Below are positions 28,041 to 36,629 of a stretch of 64,000 bases of DNA, one piece after another (positions within the stretch are counted from its first letter, which is position 1; the number at the start of each line of letters is the position of its first letter). This DNA comes from Stakelama saccharophila. GTDB lineage: Bacteria > Pseudomonadota > Alphaproteobacteria > Sphingomonadales > Sphingomonadaceae. Made by a program: the position numbers and the translations under genes. Below the pieces are notes generated by a model. That model saw nothing but the letters and a program-made list of their open reading frames with translations. It was not told the origin of the DNA and did no database searches. The stretch lies in the NCBI RefSeq assembly GCF_032229225.1, contig NZ_CP135076.1, forward strand, positions 973,001 to 1,037,000. The letters are read 5' to 3'.

Positions 28041-29528
28041 GTGCGAGCCGAGCATCGCCGATCGCGCAGCCTTATCCCGCCTGGGCTGGCGCTCGGCATG
28101 CTCCTGGCCGCGATCCCCGTCGAGTTGCGGGCACAGACGGCCGGAACAGAAGCCGGAGACCGGATCGGCGCCGAAGCGACGCAGCCCGTGGGCCAGCGCG
28201 ACGGAGCGAACAGCGACGATAGGGCGGCCCCGCCCGCATTGCCGTCCTCGCTGGAGACGCAGAGCCGCTACGACTATAACAGCGAAGTCGTCGATCAGGC
28301 GCTCGACCGCTATGCAGCCGGCCTGCCGGTCGTCTCGGATCATGGCAGCGCGCCTGGAATGCGCGGCACACCGGTGCGCGACCGCCGCCATCCAGAATAT
28401 GCGGCCCCCGGCCTGCAACTCGGGAGCTGGAAGCTGAGCGCGCAGGCCGGCGCGTCTGTGAGCTATGACAGCAATGTGTTGCGCGACGCCGATCTCGACA
28501 GCAAGGGCGACTTCTATTCGCGTGCCTTCGCCGTCGCCGGGATCGCGTCCGACTGGGGGCGGCATTCGCTGGGCCTGTCGGCGAACTTTTCGCATCGGTT
28601 CTACGGCACCTATGCCTCAAAGGATGGCAGCGAATACAGCGTCGACGCCAGCGGGCGGCTGGATGTCGCGCAGCGCAGCGATCTGACGCTGGACGCCCGC
28701 CATTCCCGCGAGATCGTCGAACCCTTTCGCAGCGGCGGCATCACCGGCCTGCTAACCCAGGTCCGCTTCGACGAAGACGAGGTGGAAGGGGGCGGCACCT
28801 TTCGCGGCGGCCGGGTGGAGCTGGGCGGTTCGGCGATGCTGGGCAGGCGCCGCTATGTCGACGCGATCACCGTTGCCGGGGACAGGCTGGACCAGTCCTA
28901 CCGCGATTACGACCGTATGCGGCTGGAAGCGTCGGCCGCCTATCTGTTGACCGGTGCGAATGCCGTATTCCTTTCCTACACCCGCGACCGCCGGCGCTAT
29001 ACCAACAGCATCGCCAGCGTCAGTCCCGACGTCACCACCCAGGAACTGATCGGCGGTATTCGCGGCGAGATCACGCCGCTCATCCGGGGCCAGATCGGTA
29101 TCGGCGTCCTGCGTTCCGACTATGACGATCCCGCGCTTCCCACGACGACCGTTCTGGGCCTGAACAGCAAGATTACATGGCTTCCCACCGAACTGACGAC
29201 GGTGACGCTGCTCGGCGTGCGCGAGCAGGAGGGATCGGTCCGGCAGTCGGACGGCGGCTATATCGCGACCCGCTTCCGTGCTCAGGTCGATCACGAATTG
29301 CTGCGCAATCTGCTGCTGCTGGGGCAGCTCGAATATGAACATGACGATTATCGCGCGACGTCGCGGATCGACGACATTTACCGCGTCACCCTGGGCGCGG
29401 ACTGGTCGGTCGACCATCACCTGCGCAACAACATCCGCATCGGCGTGGGGCGGCGGTCGAGCAACGCGCTGGCACGGGATAGCCTGTCCGAGTTCCGCAT
29501 TACCCTGGGAACGGGCTATGCGTTCTGA
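28041..29528 (+). CDS. Outer-membrane beta-barrel protein of exopolysaccharide export (BBP2 type)
   Basis: A 495-residue protein from the GTG at 28041, with a signal peptide ending VELRAQT. The mature part has a short disordered segment, then alternating beta-strands such as GASVSYDSNVLRDADLDSKG, HSLGLSANFSHRFYGTYAS and a final strand EFRITLGTGYAF ending in Phe, the outer-membrane insertion signal. This is the pattern of the PF10082 family found beside Wza-like proteins. It probably forms the pore for which the short Wza-like protein lacks the membrane helix. It begins 10 bases after that gene and converges on the kinase gene. Confidence 0.88.
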   Translation: MRAEHRRSRSLIPPGLALGMLLAAIPVELRAQTAGTEAGDRIGAEATQPVGQRDGANSDDRAAPPALPSSLETQSRYDYNSEVVDQALDRYAAGLPVVSDHGSAPGMRGTPVRDRRHPEYAAPGLQLGSWKLSAQAGASVSYDSNVLRDADLDSKGDFYSRAFAVAGIASDWGRHSLGLSANFSHRFYGTYASKDGSEYSVDASGRLDVAQRSDLTLDARHSREIVEPFRSGGITGLLTQVRFDEDEVEGGGTFRGGRVELGGSAMLGRRRYVDAITVAGDRLDQSYRDYDRMRLEASAAYLLTGANAVFLSYTRDRRRYTNSIASVSPDVTTQELIGGIRGEITPLIRGQIGIGVLRSDYDDPALPTTTVLGLNSKITWLPTELTTVTLLGVREQEGSVRQSDGGYIATRFRAQVDHELLRNLLLLGQLEYEHDDYRATSRIDDIYRVTLGADWSVDHHLRNNIRIGVGRRSSNALARDSLSEFRITLGTGYAF

Positions 29529-29537
29529 CGGCTCTGC

Positions 29538-31682
29538 CTAGCCGCGGTAATAGCGCTCGTAGGAGTGGTAGAAGGCCTGGCTGTCATCGCCCGTGCGCGC
29601 AACCGCCCGCATGTCGGCGCGCGACAGCACGACGCCGGCGACCTGGGCATCGACGCGCAGCAACTGCTCATGGGCGAAGCGCACCGCGCGGGTGGGCGTG
29701 GCGTTCCACCGCACCACCAGCAGCACTTTGTCAGCCAGGGTCGCCGCCTGTTTCGCCTCGGCCACCGCCAGCACCGGTGAGCAGTCGAGCACCACCAGAT
29801 CGAATCGCTCGCGCACATCGCGGATCAGCGCCGCCATCGCGTCGCTCTCCAGCAGGTCGAGCTGCCCGTCGCCGTCATGCGGTTGGGGCAGGACAAAGGC
29901 GGGGCTGAGGCCATCTTGAACCATCGCCTGGTCGAGCGACGCCGCGCCTTCGATCACGTCGGACAACCCCAGCGCGCTTTGCGGCGCCAGGTGGCGGGAC
30001 GTCGCGTGCTCGCGCAGGTCGCAGTCGATCAGCAGGACGCGTTGGCCGGCCATCGCGGCGGAGCGGGCCAGCGAGATCGCGATGGATGTCTTGCCCTCGC
30101 CCGGCAGGGCCGAGGTGACGCTGGTGACGCGGCAGTCCGTGCCCCGTGCGCCGCGTTTCAGGGCCGTCCGGATGTTGCGGAAGCACTCGGCATAAAGCGA
30201 GGTCGGATAGCGGACCAGATAGTCCGCCGGCACCGTTCCATCGCCGCGCTGCCGCCGGTGGCCCGGCATCGTGGCAATGTCCGGCACGGTGGCCAGCGTG
30301 GGCAGGGCGAGCTTGCGTTCGACCTCGCCGCTTGACTGCAGCCCGTGCTCGATGAACTGCAGCAGCGCGACCGCACCGATCGCCGTGGCGAAAGCCGCCA
30401 TGAGGCCGAGGATGCCGTATACGATCGGATTGGGCGTGGTGGGATGCGTCGGCGGCAATGCGCGGGCGATGATATAGGCCGAACTCCGGTCGGTTCCCTG
30501 TCGCGCCACCGCGCCGCGATAGCGATCGAGAAACGCCTGATAGAGCCCGCGCGCCGATTCCGCCCGGCGCTGAAGCTCGGCCAGGCGGACGGACGCCGCA
30601 TTCTCGCTGCGCAATTCGCCTTCCGAACTGTTGATTGATTGCTGAATCGACTGCGTCCGGTCGCGCGCCACCGCCGCCTCGGTACGCAGATTGGCGACGA
30701 TCCGCTTCACTTCGGCGTCGATCGCGGCGCTGATGTCGGCCAGCTTCTCGTCGACCCCCGCCATCGCCGGATGCTTGTAGCCGTAGCGTTCGGCGAGTGC
30801 CGCCTTTTGCGAACTCAGCTCCGCCTGCTGGCTTCGCAGCGACTGGATCACGCTAGAATTGAGCGCTTCGCCCAGCGTTTCGCCGTTGTCGCCACGGCCG
30901 ACCTGCGTCCGGGCCGCGGAGAGCCTGGCCTCGGCGGCGGCCTGTTGCGCCTTGGCGTCGGCCAGTTGCGCATTCAGTGCCGAAAGCTCCTGCGCCGATG
31001 CCGTCTGATCCGTGTTCACGATCAGCAGGTCATGGCTGGCGCGATAGTTTGCGACCGCCGCTTCCGCGCTGACGACGTCGTTGCGCAGCTTGACGAGACG
31101 TTGACCGAGCATCTTGATCTCGCGGCTGCGTTCGCCCTCCTTGGCCTGGACGCTGCCGTTTACATAGGTTTCGGCCACGGCGTTCACGATCTTTGCGGAC
31201 TTTGCGCGCGACGGCGATTCGATCGCGATGGTGATGGCGTAGGATTCGCCGGCCCGGCTGATGTCGAGCGACGACATCAGGGTACGCATGGCGGTGTCCG
31301 CGCCGTTCGCGGTACCGGCCCAACTGCCGGCGAATTCGGGATCGCGGCCCAGGTCGAGCTGTTCCACGACCTGACGCGCGAGTTCGGGCGACTTGATCGC
31401 CTGCACCTCGGTATCGACAGACGCCGAATCAGTCGTGAGTTGTCGCGTACCTTCGTTCTGCGCGGCGAGTTCGGGGTTGCGTCGATCGAGCGCGACCTGG
31501 GCGGACGCCGTATATTTCGGCTCCGCCGTCCGATAAGCGATGGCCGTTACCGCCCCGACCACGATGAAGGCGACGCAGATGACCAGCCAGCGCCGGCGGA
31601 TGATCCGCGCGATGCGGCCGAGATCGATCAGACCCGGCTCCTGCGCTTTGCTTTCGACCGGCTGCGTCGATGGTGTGGGCAT
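29538..31682 (-). CDS. Wzc-like polysaccharide co-polymerase and tyrosine autokinase
   Basis: A 714-residue bacterial tyrosine kinase of the ExoP/GumC type. It contains an N-terminal Wzz domain with flanking helices (WLVICVAFIVVGAVTAIAYR and VYGILGLMAAFATAIGAVAL), a long periplasmic coiled-coil (about 190-385), and a C-terminal kinase domain with Walker A SALPGEGKTS, Walker A' VLLIDCDLR and Walker B LVVLDCSP. The usual Walker B ending D-T-P-P reads D-C-S-P. The tail FYHSYERYYRG is a tyrosine cluster for autophosphorylation. It should set chain length and couple polymerisation to export, and converges on the beta-barrel gene. Confidence 0.94.
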   Translation of the reverse strand: MPTPSTQPVESKAQEPGLIDLGRIARIIRRRWLVICVAFIVVGAVTAIAYRTAEPKYTASAQVALDRRNPELAAQNEGTRQLTTDSASVDTEVQAIKSPELARQVVEQLDLGRDPEFAGSWAGTANGADTAMRTLMSSLDISRAGESYAITIAIESPSRAKSAKIVNAVAETYVNGSVQAKEGERSREIKMLGQRLVKLRNDVVSAEAAVANYRASHDLLIVNTDQTASAQELSALNAQLADAKAQQAAAEARLSAARTQVGRGDNGETLGEALNSSVIQSLRSQQAELSSQKAALAERYGYKHPAMAGVDEKLADISAAIDAEVKRIVANLRTEAAVARDRTQSIQQSINSSEGELRSENAASVRLAELQRRAESARGLYQAFLDRYRGAVARQGTDRSSAYIIARALPPTHPTTPNPIVYGILGLMAAFATAIGAVALLQFIEHGLQSSGEVERKLALPTLATVPDIATMPGHRRQRGDGTVPADYLVRYPTSLYAECFRNIRTALKRGARGTDCRVTSVTSALPGEGKTSIAISLARSAAMAGQRVLLIDCDLREHATSRHLAPQSALGLSDVIEGAASLDQAMVQDGLSPAFVLPQPHDGDGQLDLLESDAMAALIRDVRERFDLVVLDCSPVLAVAEAKQAATLADKVLLVVRWNATPTRAVRFAHEQLLRVDAQVAGVVLSRADMRAVARTGDDSQAFYHSYERYYRG

Positions 31683-31842
31683 GAAAATGTCTCGGCAACT
31701 GATACTGGGTCGGGGCTCAGGGTGAAGGCGCGATTGTGCAGCGCGTCAATATGATCCGCCTGCGTTGAACCCGTCTGGACATCGCCTTGCCGATTTCGAG
31801 GTCGGAATGCCCGCTTAGACCGGGCCGAAGCGGCACCGCCGT

Positions 31843-32916
31843 TTATCGCACCCGGATGCGTTTGCCGATGTCGACGCGTGAATGGGGATAGCTGTCCTTG
31901 TCCCGGATCACCTGATTGGGGGCGGCGATCAGCGTCCCGATGCGCAGATTGAAGACTCCGTCCTCGGCGCGGAAAAGCGGCACCTTCGGATTGCCGTCGA
32001 CGATCAGGACATCGATCGTCATGGTCCGGGGGCCGGCGGAGGTGCCTTTGCCGATGATGGCCGCTATCTCGTTGGTTCCGATCTCCATCACCCCGTGGTG
32101 CTGGTCGGACCACGCCTTCAACCCTTCGCGGCAACCGGCGATCTGCACATTGTCGATCCGGACATCGCCCTTGATGTCGAGGCAGGCATCGCTGGCGTTC
32201 ATGACGCGGCCGTTGGTGATCGTCCCCGAATAGCCGCGTTCGACCGAGATACCGTCGGCGTTCCGGTAATTGTCGCCCTCCGCCATGAACAGATTGCGGA
32301 AATCGAACCGGTCGATGACGAAGGTGCCGGTGTCGTTGGCGTTCTTGCCCTTCAAGGCGATGGCGGCCCAGGCGTCGTTGGAGTTGTCGGCGGGGCTGGA
32401 CAGGTCGCCGATATAGCTCAGATCGCGAAAGACGGCGTGGCCGATGCCGTTGGAAAGCGTGGCGATGCCGATGCCGTAGGTCGGCGATCGCCGACCGTCG
32501 GTTACCGCGATCCGTTCCACGACCACGCCCGGCATGTGGGAGCCGCGCAGCAACGGACCGTGGTTGCGCGCCTCGATGTCGTGGAGGTGGAAATCGGCGG
32601 CGTCGCCGCCCTTCAGGAACAAATAGTTGTTCTCGAGCCGGCGCTCGCCCTGCTCATGATCCCCGGCGTCCAGCGTCCAGGGACCCAGGGATTCGAACGC
32701 GACATTGTCGGATATCTGCGGGGCGGCGATCGCCGGCATGTGAAAGGCGGCAGTGGGGCGGTCCTTGGGGGGTGCCGGTGTCGGCGTGGGAACGGGCGGG
32801 TTCGGCACGATTACGTCGCCCGCACCGGGTGATTCGCCGGCGTTGCCGGTCCCGGAGCAACCCGTAAGCGCCAGGAGGATGCTGATAAGGATTTGATAAA
32901 TCATGTTTCTCTGCAT
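31843..32916 (-). CDS. Lipoprotein with right-handed beta-helix-like domain, unknown function
   Basis: A 357-residue predicted lipoprotein: signal ILISILLALTGC with lipobox LTGC, a Pro/Thr-rich linker (VPNPPVPTPTPAPP) and a domain with repeated short strands such as NADGISVERGYSGTITNGRV and MNASDACLDIKGDVRIDNVQ, resembling the parallel beta-helix of pectate lyases and alginate epimerases. I do not recognise the exact family. Position upstream of the Wzc-like kinase gene on the same strand suggests that it binds, trims or modifies the polymer at the cell surface. A second ATG at 32904 is an alternative start. Confidence 0.7.
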   Translation of the reverse strand: MQRNMIYQILISILLALTGCSGTGNAGESPGAGDVIVPNPPVPTPTPAPPKDRPTAAFHMPAIAAPQISDNVAFESLGPWTLDAGDHEQGERRLENNYLFLKGGDAADFHLHDIEARNHGPLLRGSHMPGVVVERIAVTDGRRSPTYGIGIATLSNGIGHAVFRDLSYIGDLSSPADNSNDAWAAIALKGKNANDTGTFVIDRFDFRNLFMAEGDNYRNADGISVERGYSGTITNGRVMNASDACLDIKGDVRIDNVQIAGCREGLKAWSDQHHGVMEIGTNEIAAIIGKGTSAGPRTMTIDVLIVDGNPKVPLFRAEDGVFNLRIGTLIAAPNQVIRDKDSYPHSRVDIGKRIRVR

Positions 32917-33105
32917 CTCGGCGAATTTTTGCTGAAAGTGTCGGCGGCTTCGTCAGGCCCTGCATCGCCCTTTTAGTGATTGCGGGATGGCGACATGGCG
33001 CATCCGACCTGTTCCAGCGCGATCAAAACGCCGAACCGGGTCATCTTCGCGTCGGAACGAGCAGGGCCTTTGCCGAGGGGCCGTGCTGTGCCACTGGCAC
33101 CGGCA

Positions 33106-34290
33106 ATGACGATGGCGAAGCACATCTACGACGCGATCGTGCTCGGCGCCGGCGGAGCGGGGCTGATGTGCGCAGCCACCGCCGGGCAGCGGGGGCGCCG
33201 GGTGCTGCTGCTCGATCATGCCGCCGCGCCGGGCAGAAAGATCCTGATATCCGGAGGTGGGAGGTGCAATTTCACCAATCTCGGCGTCGCGCCCGAGCGC
33301 TTTCTCTCGGCCAACCCGCATTTCGCCAAATCGGCGCTCAGCCGCTATTCGGCGCAGGATTTCATCGCGCTCGTAGATCGATACGGCATCGCCTGGCACG
33401 AAAAGACGCTGGGCCAGCTTTTCTGCGATGGATCGGCGAAGCAGATCGTCGACATGCTGCGCACCGAATGCGAGGCCGGCGCGGTGGAAATGGCGCTGGG
33501 GGCGCCGGTAACGGATGTCGGACATGCCGACGGCATGTTCCGGGTCGCGCATGGCGGCCGGACCGTACAGGCGCCGGCCCTCGTCATCGCGACCGGCGGG
33601 CCGTCCATTCCGAAGCTCGGCGCCACCGGTATCGCCTATGATCTGGCGCGCCGGTTCGGATTGCGAGTGATCGAGCCGCGCCCGGCGCTGGTCCCGCTGA
33701 CCTTGTCTGGCGAAGAGGCGCTGTTCCGGTCATTGTCCGGGGTGTCGGCGGCCGTGGTCACACGCTGCGGCAAGGCGGCGTTCCGGGAGGCTGCACTCTT
33801 CACGCACCGCGGACTTTCCGGTCCCGCGATCCTGCAGATTTCGTCTTACTGGTATCCGGGCAAGGCGATCGGCATCGACTTTCTGCCCGAGCGGGAGCCG
33901 GGCTGGCTGCTCGCCGCCAAGCGCGATCGGCCGCGGGCGAACGTGCAACAGATACTTGCCGCCACGATGCCCGACCGGCTCGCGGCGGCGCTGGCCGAAC
34001 GACTGAACCTGCCCGGCAAGGTCGCCGACCAGCGGGATCGCGCGCTCGCGGCCGCGGAGCAGCGATTGTCCGACTGGCCGTTTCATCCGAACGGCACCGA
34101 AGGCTTCGCCAAGGCGGAGGTCACCGTGGGCGGCATCGCCACGGCGGGCCTGTCGTCGAGAACGATGGCGGCGCGGACGGTGCCGGGCCTGTATGCCGTG
34201 GGCGAGGCGGTGGACGTCACCGGCTGGCTGGGCGGTTATAATTTCCAGTGGGCGTGGGCCAGCGGCCGAGCGGCCGGGGAGGCGATCTAG
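33106..34290 (+). CDS. HI0933/BaiN-family FAD-dependent oxidoreductase
   Basis: A 394-residue flavoprotein of the HI0933-like (YhiN/BaiN) family. It has the dinucleotide motif AIVLGAGGAGLMCAATAG, the family signature KILISGGGRCNFTN, ALVIATGGPSIPKLGATG, LFTHRGLSGPAILQISSYW and the C-terminal FAD motif GLYAVGEAVDVTGWLGGYNF followed by QWAWASG. The cellular reaction of this widespread family is poorly defined. The start at 33106 lacks a strong Shine-Dalgarno; an ATG six bases later is equally possible. It is convergent with the small lipoprotein gene. Confidence 0.88.
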   Translation: MTMAKHIYDAIVLGAGGAGLMCAATAGQRGRRVLLLDHAAAPGRKILISGGGRCNFTNLGVAPERFLSANPHFAKSALSRYSAQDFIALVDRYGIAWHEKTLGQLFCDGSAKQIVDMLRTECEAGAVEMALGAPVTDVGHADGMFRVAHGGRTVQAPALVIATGGPSIPKLGATGIAYDLARRFGLRVIEPRPALVPLTLSGEEALFRSLSGVSAAVVTRCGKAAFREAALFTHRGLSGPAILQISSYWYPGKAIGIDFLPEREPGWLLAAKRDRPRANVQQILAATMPDRLAAALAERLNLPGKVADQRDRALAAAEQRLSDWPFHPNGTEGFAKAEVTVGGIATAGLSSRTMAARTVPGLYAVGEAVDVTGWLGGYNFQWAWASGRAAGEAI

Positions 34291-34328
34291 GCGCGCACCG
34301 GCACGACCGAAGTCGCCTCGCTTCCGGC

Positions 34329-34700
34329 CTATTTTCCGCCGTCTCGCCGGGTCAGTGCCGCGACGCAGCTTGCGCGGTCGATCGGACTGCCGTCGCGCTC
34401 GCGCGCGTCGACATAGGTGACGACGGGCCGGCCGCCGCCCTTCGGTGGATAGAGATAGGCGTCGAGCACGCAGATGTCGCTCATGAACTGGAGCTTGCGG
34501 GCGACGCCCTCGGTCGTATCGGCATCGGGGCGTCCGAACAGCCGCTCCAATGCCTCGGCATGCTGGCCGACCACCCGTTCCAGGCCGACCGTGCTGTAAT
34601 TGACGCTCGGCGGTTCGATCCGCGCGGTCTCCGCCGAGGGGATGGCCGTGCATGCCGACACCGCCGTCCCGGCCGCTGCGATCGCCCATAGCGCCTTCAT
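34329..34700 (-). CDS. Small predicted lipoprotein of unknown function
   Basis: A 123-residue protein with a signal peptide and lipobox (TAVSACTAI). The mature part has a predicted helix ERVVGQHAEALERLFGRPDA and a two-cysteine domain (SDICVLDAYLYPP and RASCVAALTRR), possibly disulfide-linked in the periplasm. Its ATG overlaps the EI24-protein stop by four bases (ATGA), so the two are coupled. The pattern "G(R)PD...LQFMSDICVLDAYLY" looks like a SmpA/BamE-like small lipoprotein only loosely, and I do not assign it. Confidence 0.75.
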   Translation of the reverse strand: MKALWAIAAAGTAVSACTAIPSAETARIEPPSVNYSTVGLERVVGQHAEALERLFGRPDADTTEGVARKLQFMSDICVLDAYLYPPKGGGRPVVTYVDARERDGSPIDRASCVAALTRRDGGK

Positions 34701-35380
34701 ATCTGATCCTCGTCGTGAAACAGGTGGGTCGCCATTGCCGCGCCCAGGATCGGCGCGATCAGATTGGCGAAGGGAATCATGAACAGCCCGGCAATGGCAA
34801 GGCCGAGTACGAAGCGGCTGATGCGGGTCGCCCTGCGCCAGTCACCTATCGTCGCTGGTTCGACATGGCGCACGGCCACCATGTCGCCAAGGTCGCGACC
34901 GAGCAGCCAGGCGTTCACCACCAGGAAGACGAAGGCCGTGCCCACGCCGGTGACGATCAGCACCAGATAGAGCGGCAACAGGCCGAGATTGATCGCGAGC
35001 GCGCGCAGGGCCGAACCCAGCCCCATCCGCGCCGACCGTGCAAGCGACAGGTCGTGCGCGTCCGCCAGCCGGGCGGGATAGTGACGTGCCTCGACCGCGC
35101 GTACCACATCGTCGGCGAAAAGGCCGATGACGGCGATCGCGACTGCGCGAAACAGCAGCCATGCGCCGAGCAGGGCCGACATCGCCGCGGTGAAGGCGAG
35201 CGCGCCGGCCACGGCTTCGCCGGTCTCAAGCCATCCCGTCGTCAGCCAGTGGGCGAGGAACCACAAAGCTGCCGCGATCGCCGCGAACAGGACGATCGTC
35301 AGCGCGAGCGACTTGGCGAGCACGGCCAGTATCGCACGGTCTGCAAGCTGGCCGACGGAAAGAAGAAAGGCGCGAACCAT
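34697..35380 (-). CDS. EI24/CysZ-like integral membrane protein
   Basis: A 227-residue membrane protein with about five or six helices (SLALTIVLFAAIAAALWFLA, ALLGAWLLFRAVAIAVIGLF, LGLLPLYLVLIVTGVGTAFV, LGLAIAGLFMIPFANLIAPI). The block FVFLVVNAWLLGRDLGDMVA followed by FRLGLAIAGLFMIPFANLI-like residues is typical of EI24-domain proteins, a family that includes the sulfate transporter CysZ. The function here is unknown. The ATG at 35380 is the start; the open frame continues further only because it runs antisense to the adenosine kinase gene. Confidence 0.82.
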   Translation of the reverse strand: MVRAFLLSVGQLADRAILAVLAKSLALTIVLFAAIAAALWFLAHWLTTGWLETGEAVAGALAFTAAMSALLGAWLLFRAVAIAVIGLFADDVVRAVEARHYPARLADAHDLSLARSARMGLGSALRALAINLGLLPLYLVLIVTGVGTAFVFLVVNAWLLGRDLGDMVAVRHVEPATIGDWRRATRISRFVLGLAIAGLFMIPFANLIAPILGAAMATHLFHDEDQI

Positions 35381-35479
35381 GGTCGGACCCGCTCTACCGC
35401 CGGATCGGCCGCTGTCCAGCGGTTGCTGTTTGCGGGTGCAGGCCCTAGGTCCGGGCCACCGAAAAAGCAGGAGATTTAT

Positions 35480-36478
35480 GTGACCGACGCAAGCCATGAC
35501 GTCGTGGCGATCGGCAACGCGATCGTCGACGTGCTCGCCCAGGCAGAAGACACGTTCATCGCCGATGAAGGCATGAACAAGGGCTCGATGCAGCTCATCT
35601 TCTCGGCAGAGGACGCCGATGCCCTTTATGCGAAAATGGGCCCGGGCCATGAAATCAGCGGCGGATCGGCGGCCAATACCGTCGCCGGCATCGCCGCGCT
35701 CGGCGGCAAATGCGGGTTCATCGGCCAGGTCGCGGACGACGAACTGGGCCAGATCTTCGCTCATGACATCCGCGCCGTGGGGATCGACTATACGACTGAG
35801 GCGCGGCCCGGCGATCCGACGACGGCGCGGTGCATGATCTTCGTGACGCCCGACGGGCAGCGCACCATGAACACCTTTCTGGGTGCCTCCCAATATCTGC
35901 CGGAAACGGCGCTCGACCGTGATCTGATCGCCGGCGGCGCGATCCTCTATCTCGAAGGGTATCTGTGGGATCCGGAGGAACCGCGTCGTGCCATGCGCAC
36001 CGCGATCGAGGTTTCGCGCAAGGCGGGCCGCCGCGTCGCCTTCACCCTGTCGGACGTATTCTGCATCGAACGGCACGGCGACGATTTCCGCAAGCTGCTC
36101 TCCGACGGACTGATCGACATCCTGTTCGCCAACGAGAACGAGATTCTCGCGCTGTGCCAGACCGATGACCTCGACGCCGCGATCGACCGGGCGGCGAAGG
36201 AGGTGCCGCTCCTCGTCGTGACTCGCAGCGAGAAGGGCGCATTGGCGGTGAAGGACGGCGAGCGGGTGACCGTCGCCGCCGAACCGGTCGACAAGGTGGT
36301 CGATACCACCGGCGCCGGCGATTTGTTCGCGGCCGGCTTTCTCCACGGCCAGGCGCAGGGCCGTTCGGTGAAGGATTCGCTGCGCATGGGCGCGATCTGC
36401 GCGGCCGAGGTGATCTCGCATTACGGCGCGCGGCCCGAGGTCGACCTGAAGAAGCTGATGGCCGAAAAGGTCGGCTGA
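35480..36478 (+). CDS. PfkB-family adenosine kinase
   Basis: A 332-residue ribokinase-superfamily kinase, most like bacterial adenosine kinases (VVAIGNAIVDVLAQAEDTFI; MQLIFSAEDADALYAKMGPG; SGGSAANTVAGIAALGGKCG). The C-terminal motif DTTGAGDLFAAGFLHG holds the catalytic Asp and anion hole. It probably phosphorylates adenosine to AMP for purine salvage. The GTG at 35480 has AGGAG six bases upstream. A rho-independent terminator follows at 36518-36546. Other nucleoside or sugar substrates cannot be excluded. Confidence 0.92.
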   Translation: MTDASHDVVAIGNAIVDVLAQAEDTFIADEGMNKGSMQLIFSAEDADALYAKMGPGHEISGGSAANTVAGIAALGGKCGFIGQVADDELGQIFAHDIRAVGIDYTTEARPGDPTTARCMIFVTPDGQRTMNTFLGASQYLPETALDRDLIAGGAILYLEGYLWDPEEPRRAMRTAIEVSRKAGRRVAFTLSDVFCIERHGDDFRKLLSDGLIDILFANENEILALCQTDDLDAAIDRAAKEVPLLVVTRSEKGALAVKDGERVTVAAEPVDKVVDTTGAGDLFAAGFLHGQAQGRSVKDSLRMGAICAAEVISHYGARPEVDLKKLMAEKVG

Positions 36479-36517
36479 TCGCCGCCGCGAAAATCCGGTT
36501 CGTGGCGGACCGGACGA

Positions 36518-36546
36518 GGGGTCGGACATCCGTCCGGCCCCTTTTT
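36518..36546 (+). terminator. Rho-independent terminator of the adenosine kinase gene
   Basis: Ten-pair GC-rich stem (GGGGTCGGAC with GTCCGGCCCC, one G-T wobble), loop ATCC, followed directly by CTTTTT. It begins 40 bases after the kinase stop on the plus strand. Confidence 0.8.
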
Positions 36547-36576
36547 CGTGCCCGGTTCACCTTCGACGTTCGACAA

Positions 36577-36605
36577 GAAAAAGGCCGGGGATCGCGCCCC
36601 GGCCT
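36577..36605 (-). terminator. Rho-independent terminator of the APC permease gene
   Basis: Perfect stem AGGCCGGGG/CCCCGGCCT (36582-36590 and 36597-36605) with a six-base loop. On the minus strand it is followed by TTTTTCTTG, 25 bases after the permease stop. The plus side is also pyrimidine-rich, so it may act in both directions. Confidence 0.8.
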
Positions 36606-36629
36606 CTTCCTTTTCGGCAGTTGCTTCGT

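Noticed and set aside
35381..36529. Long minus-strand frame extending the EI24 protein
   Set aside because: It is antisense to the adenosine kinase gene; the EI24 domain begins at the ATG at 35380.
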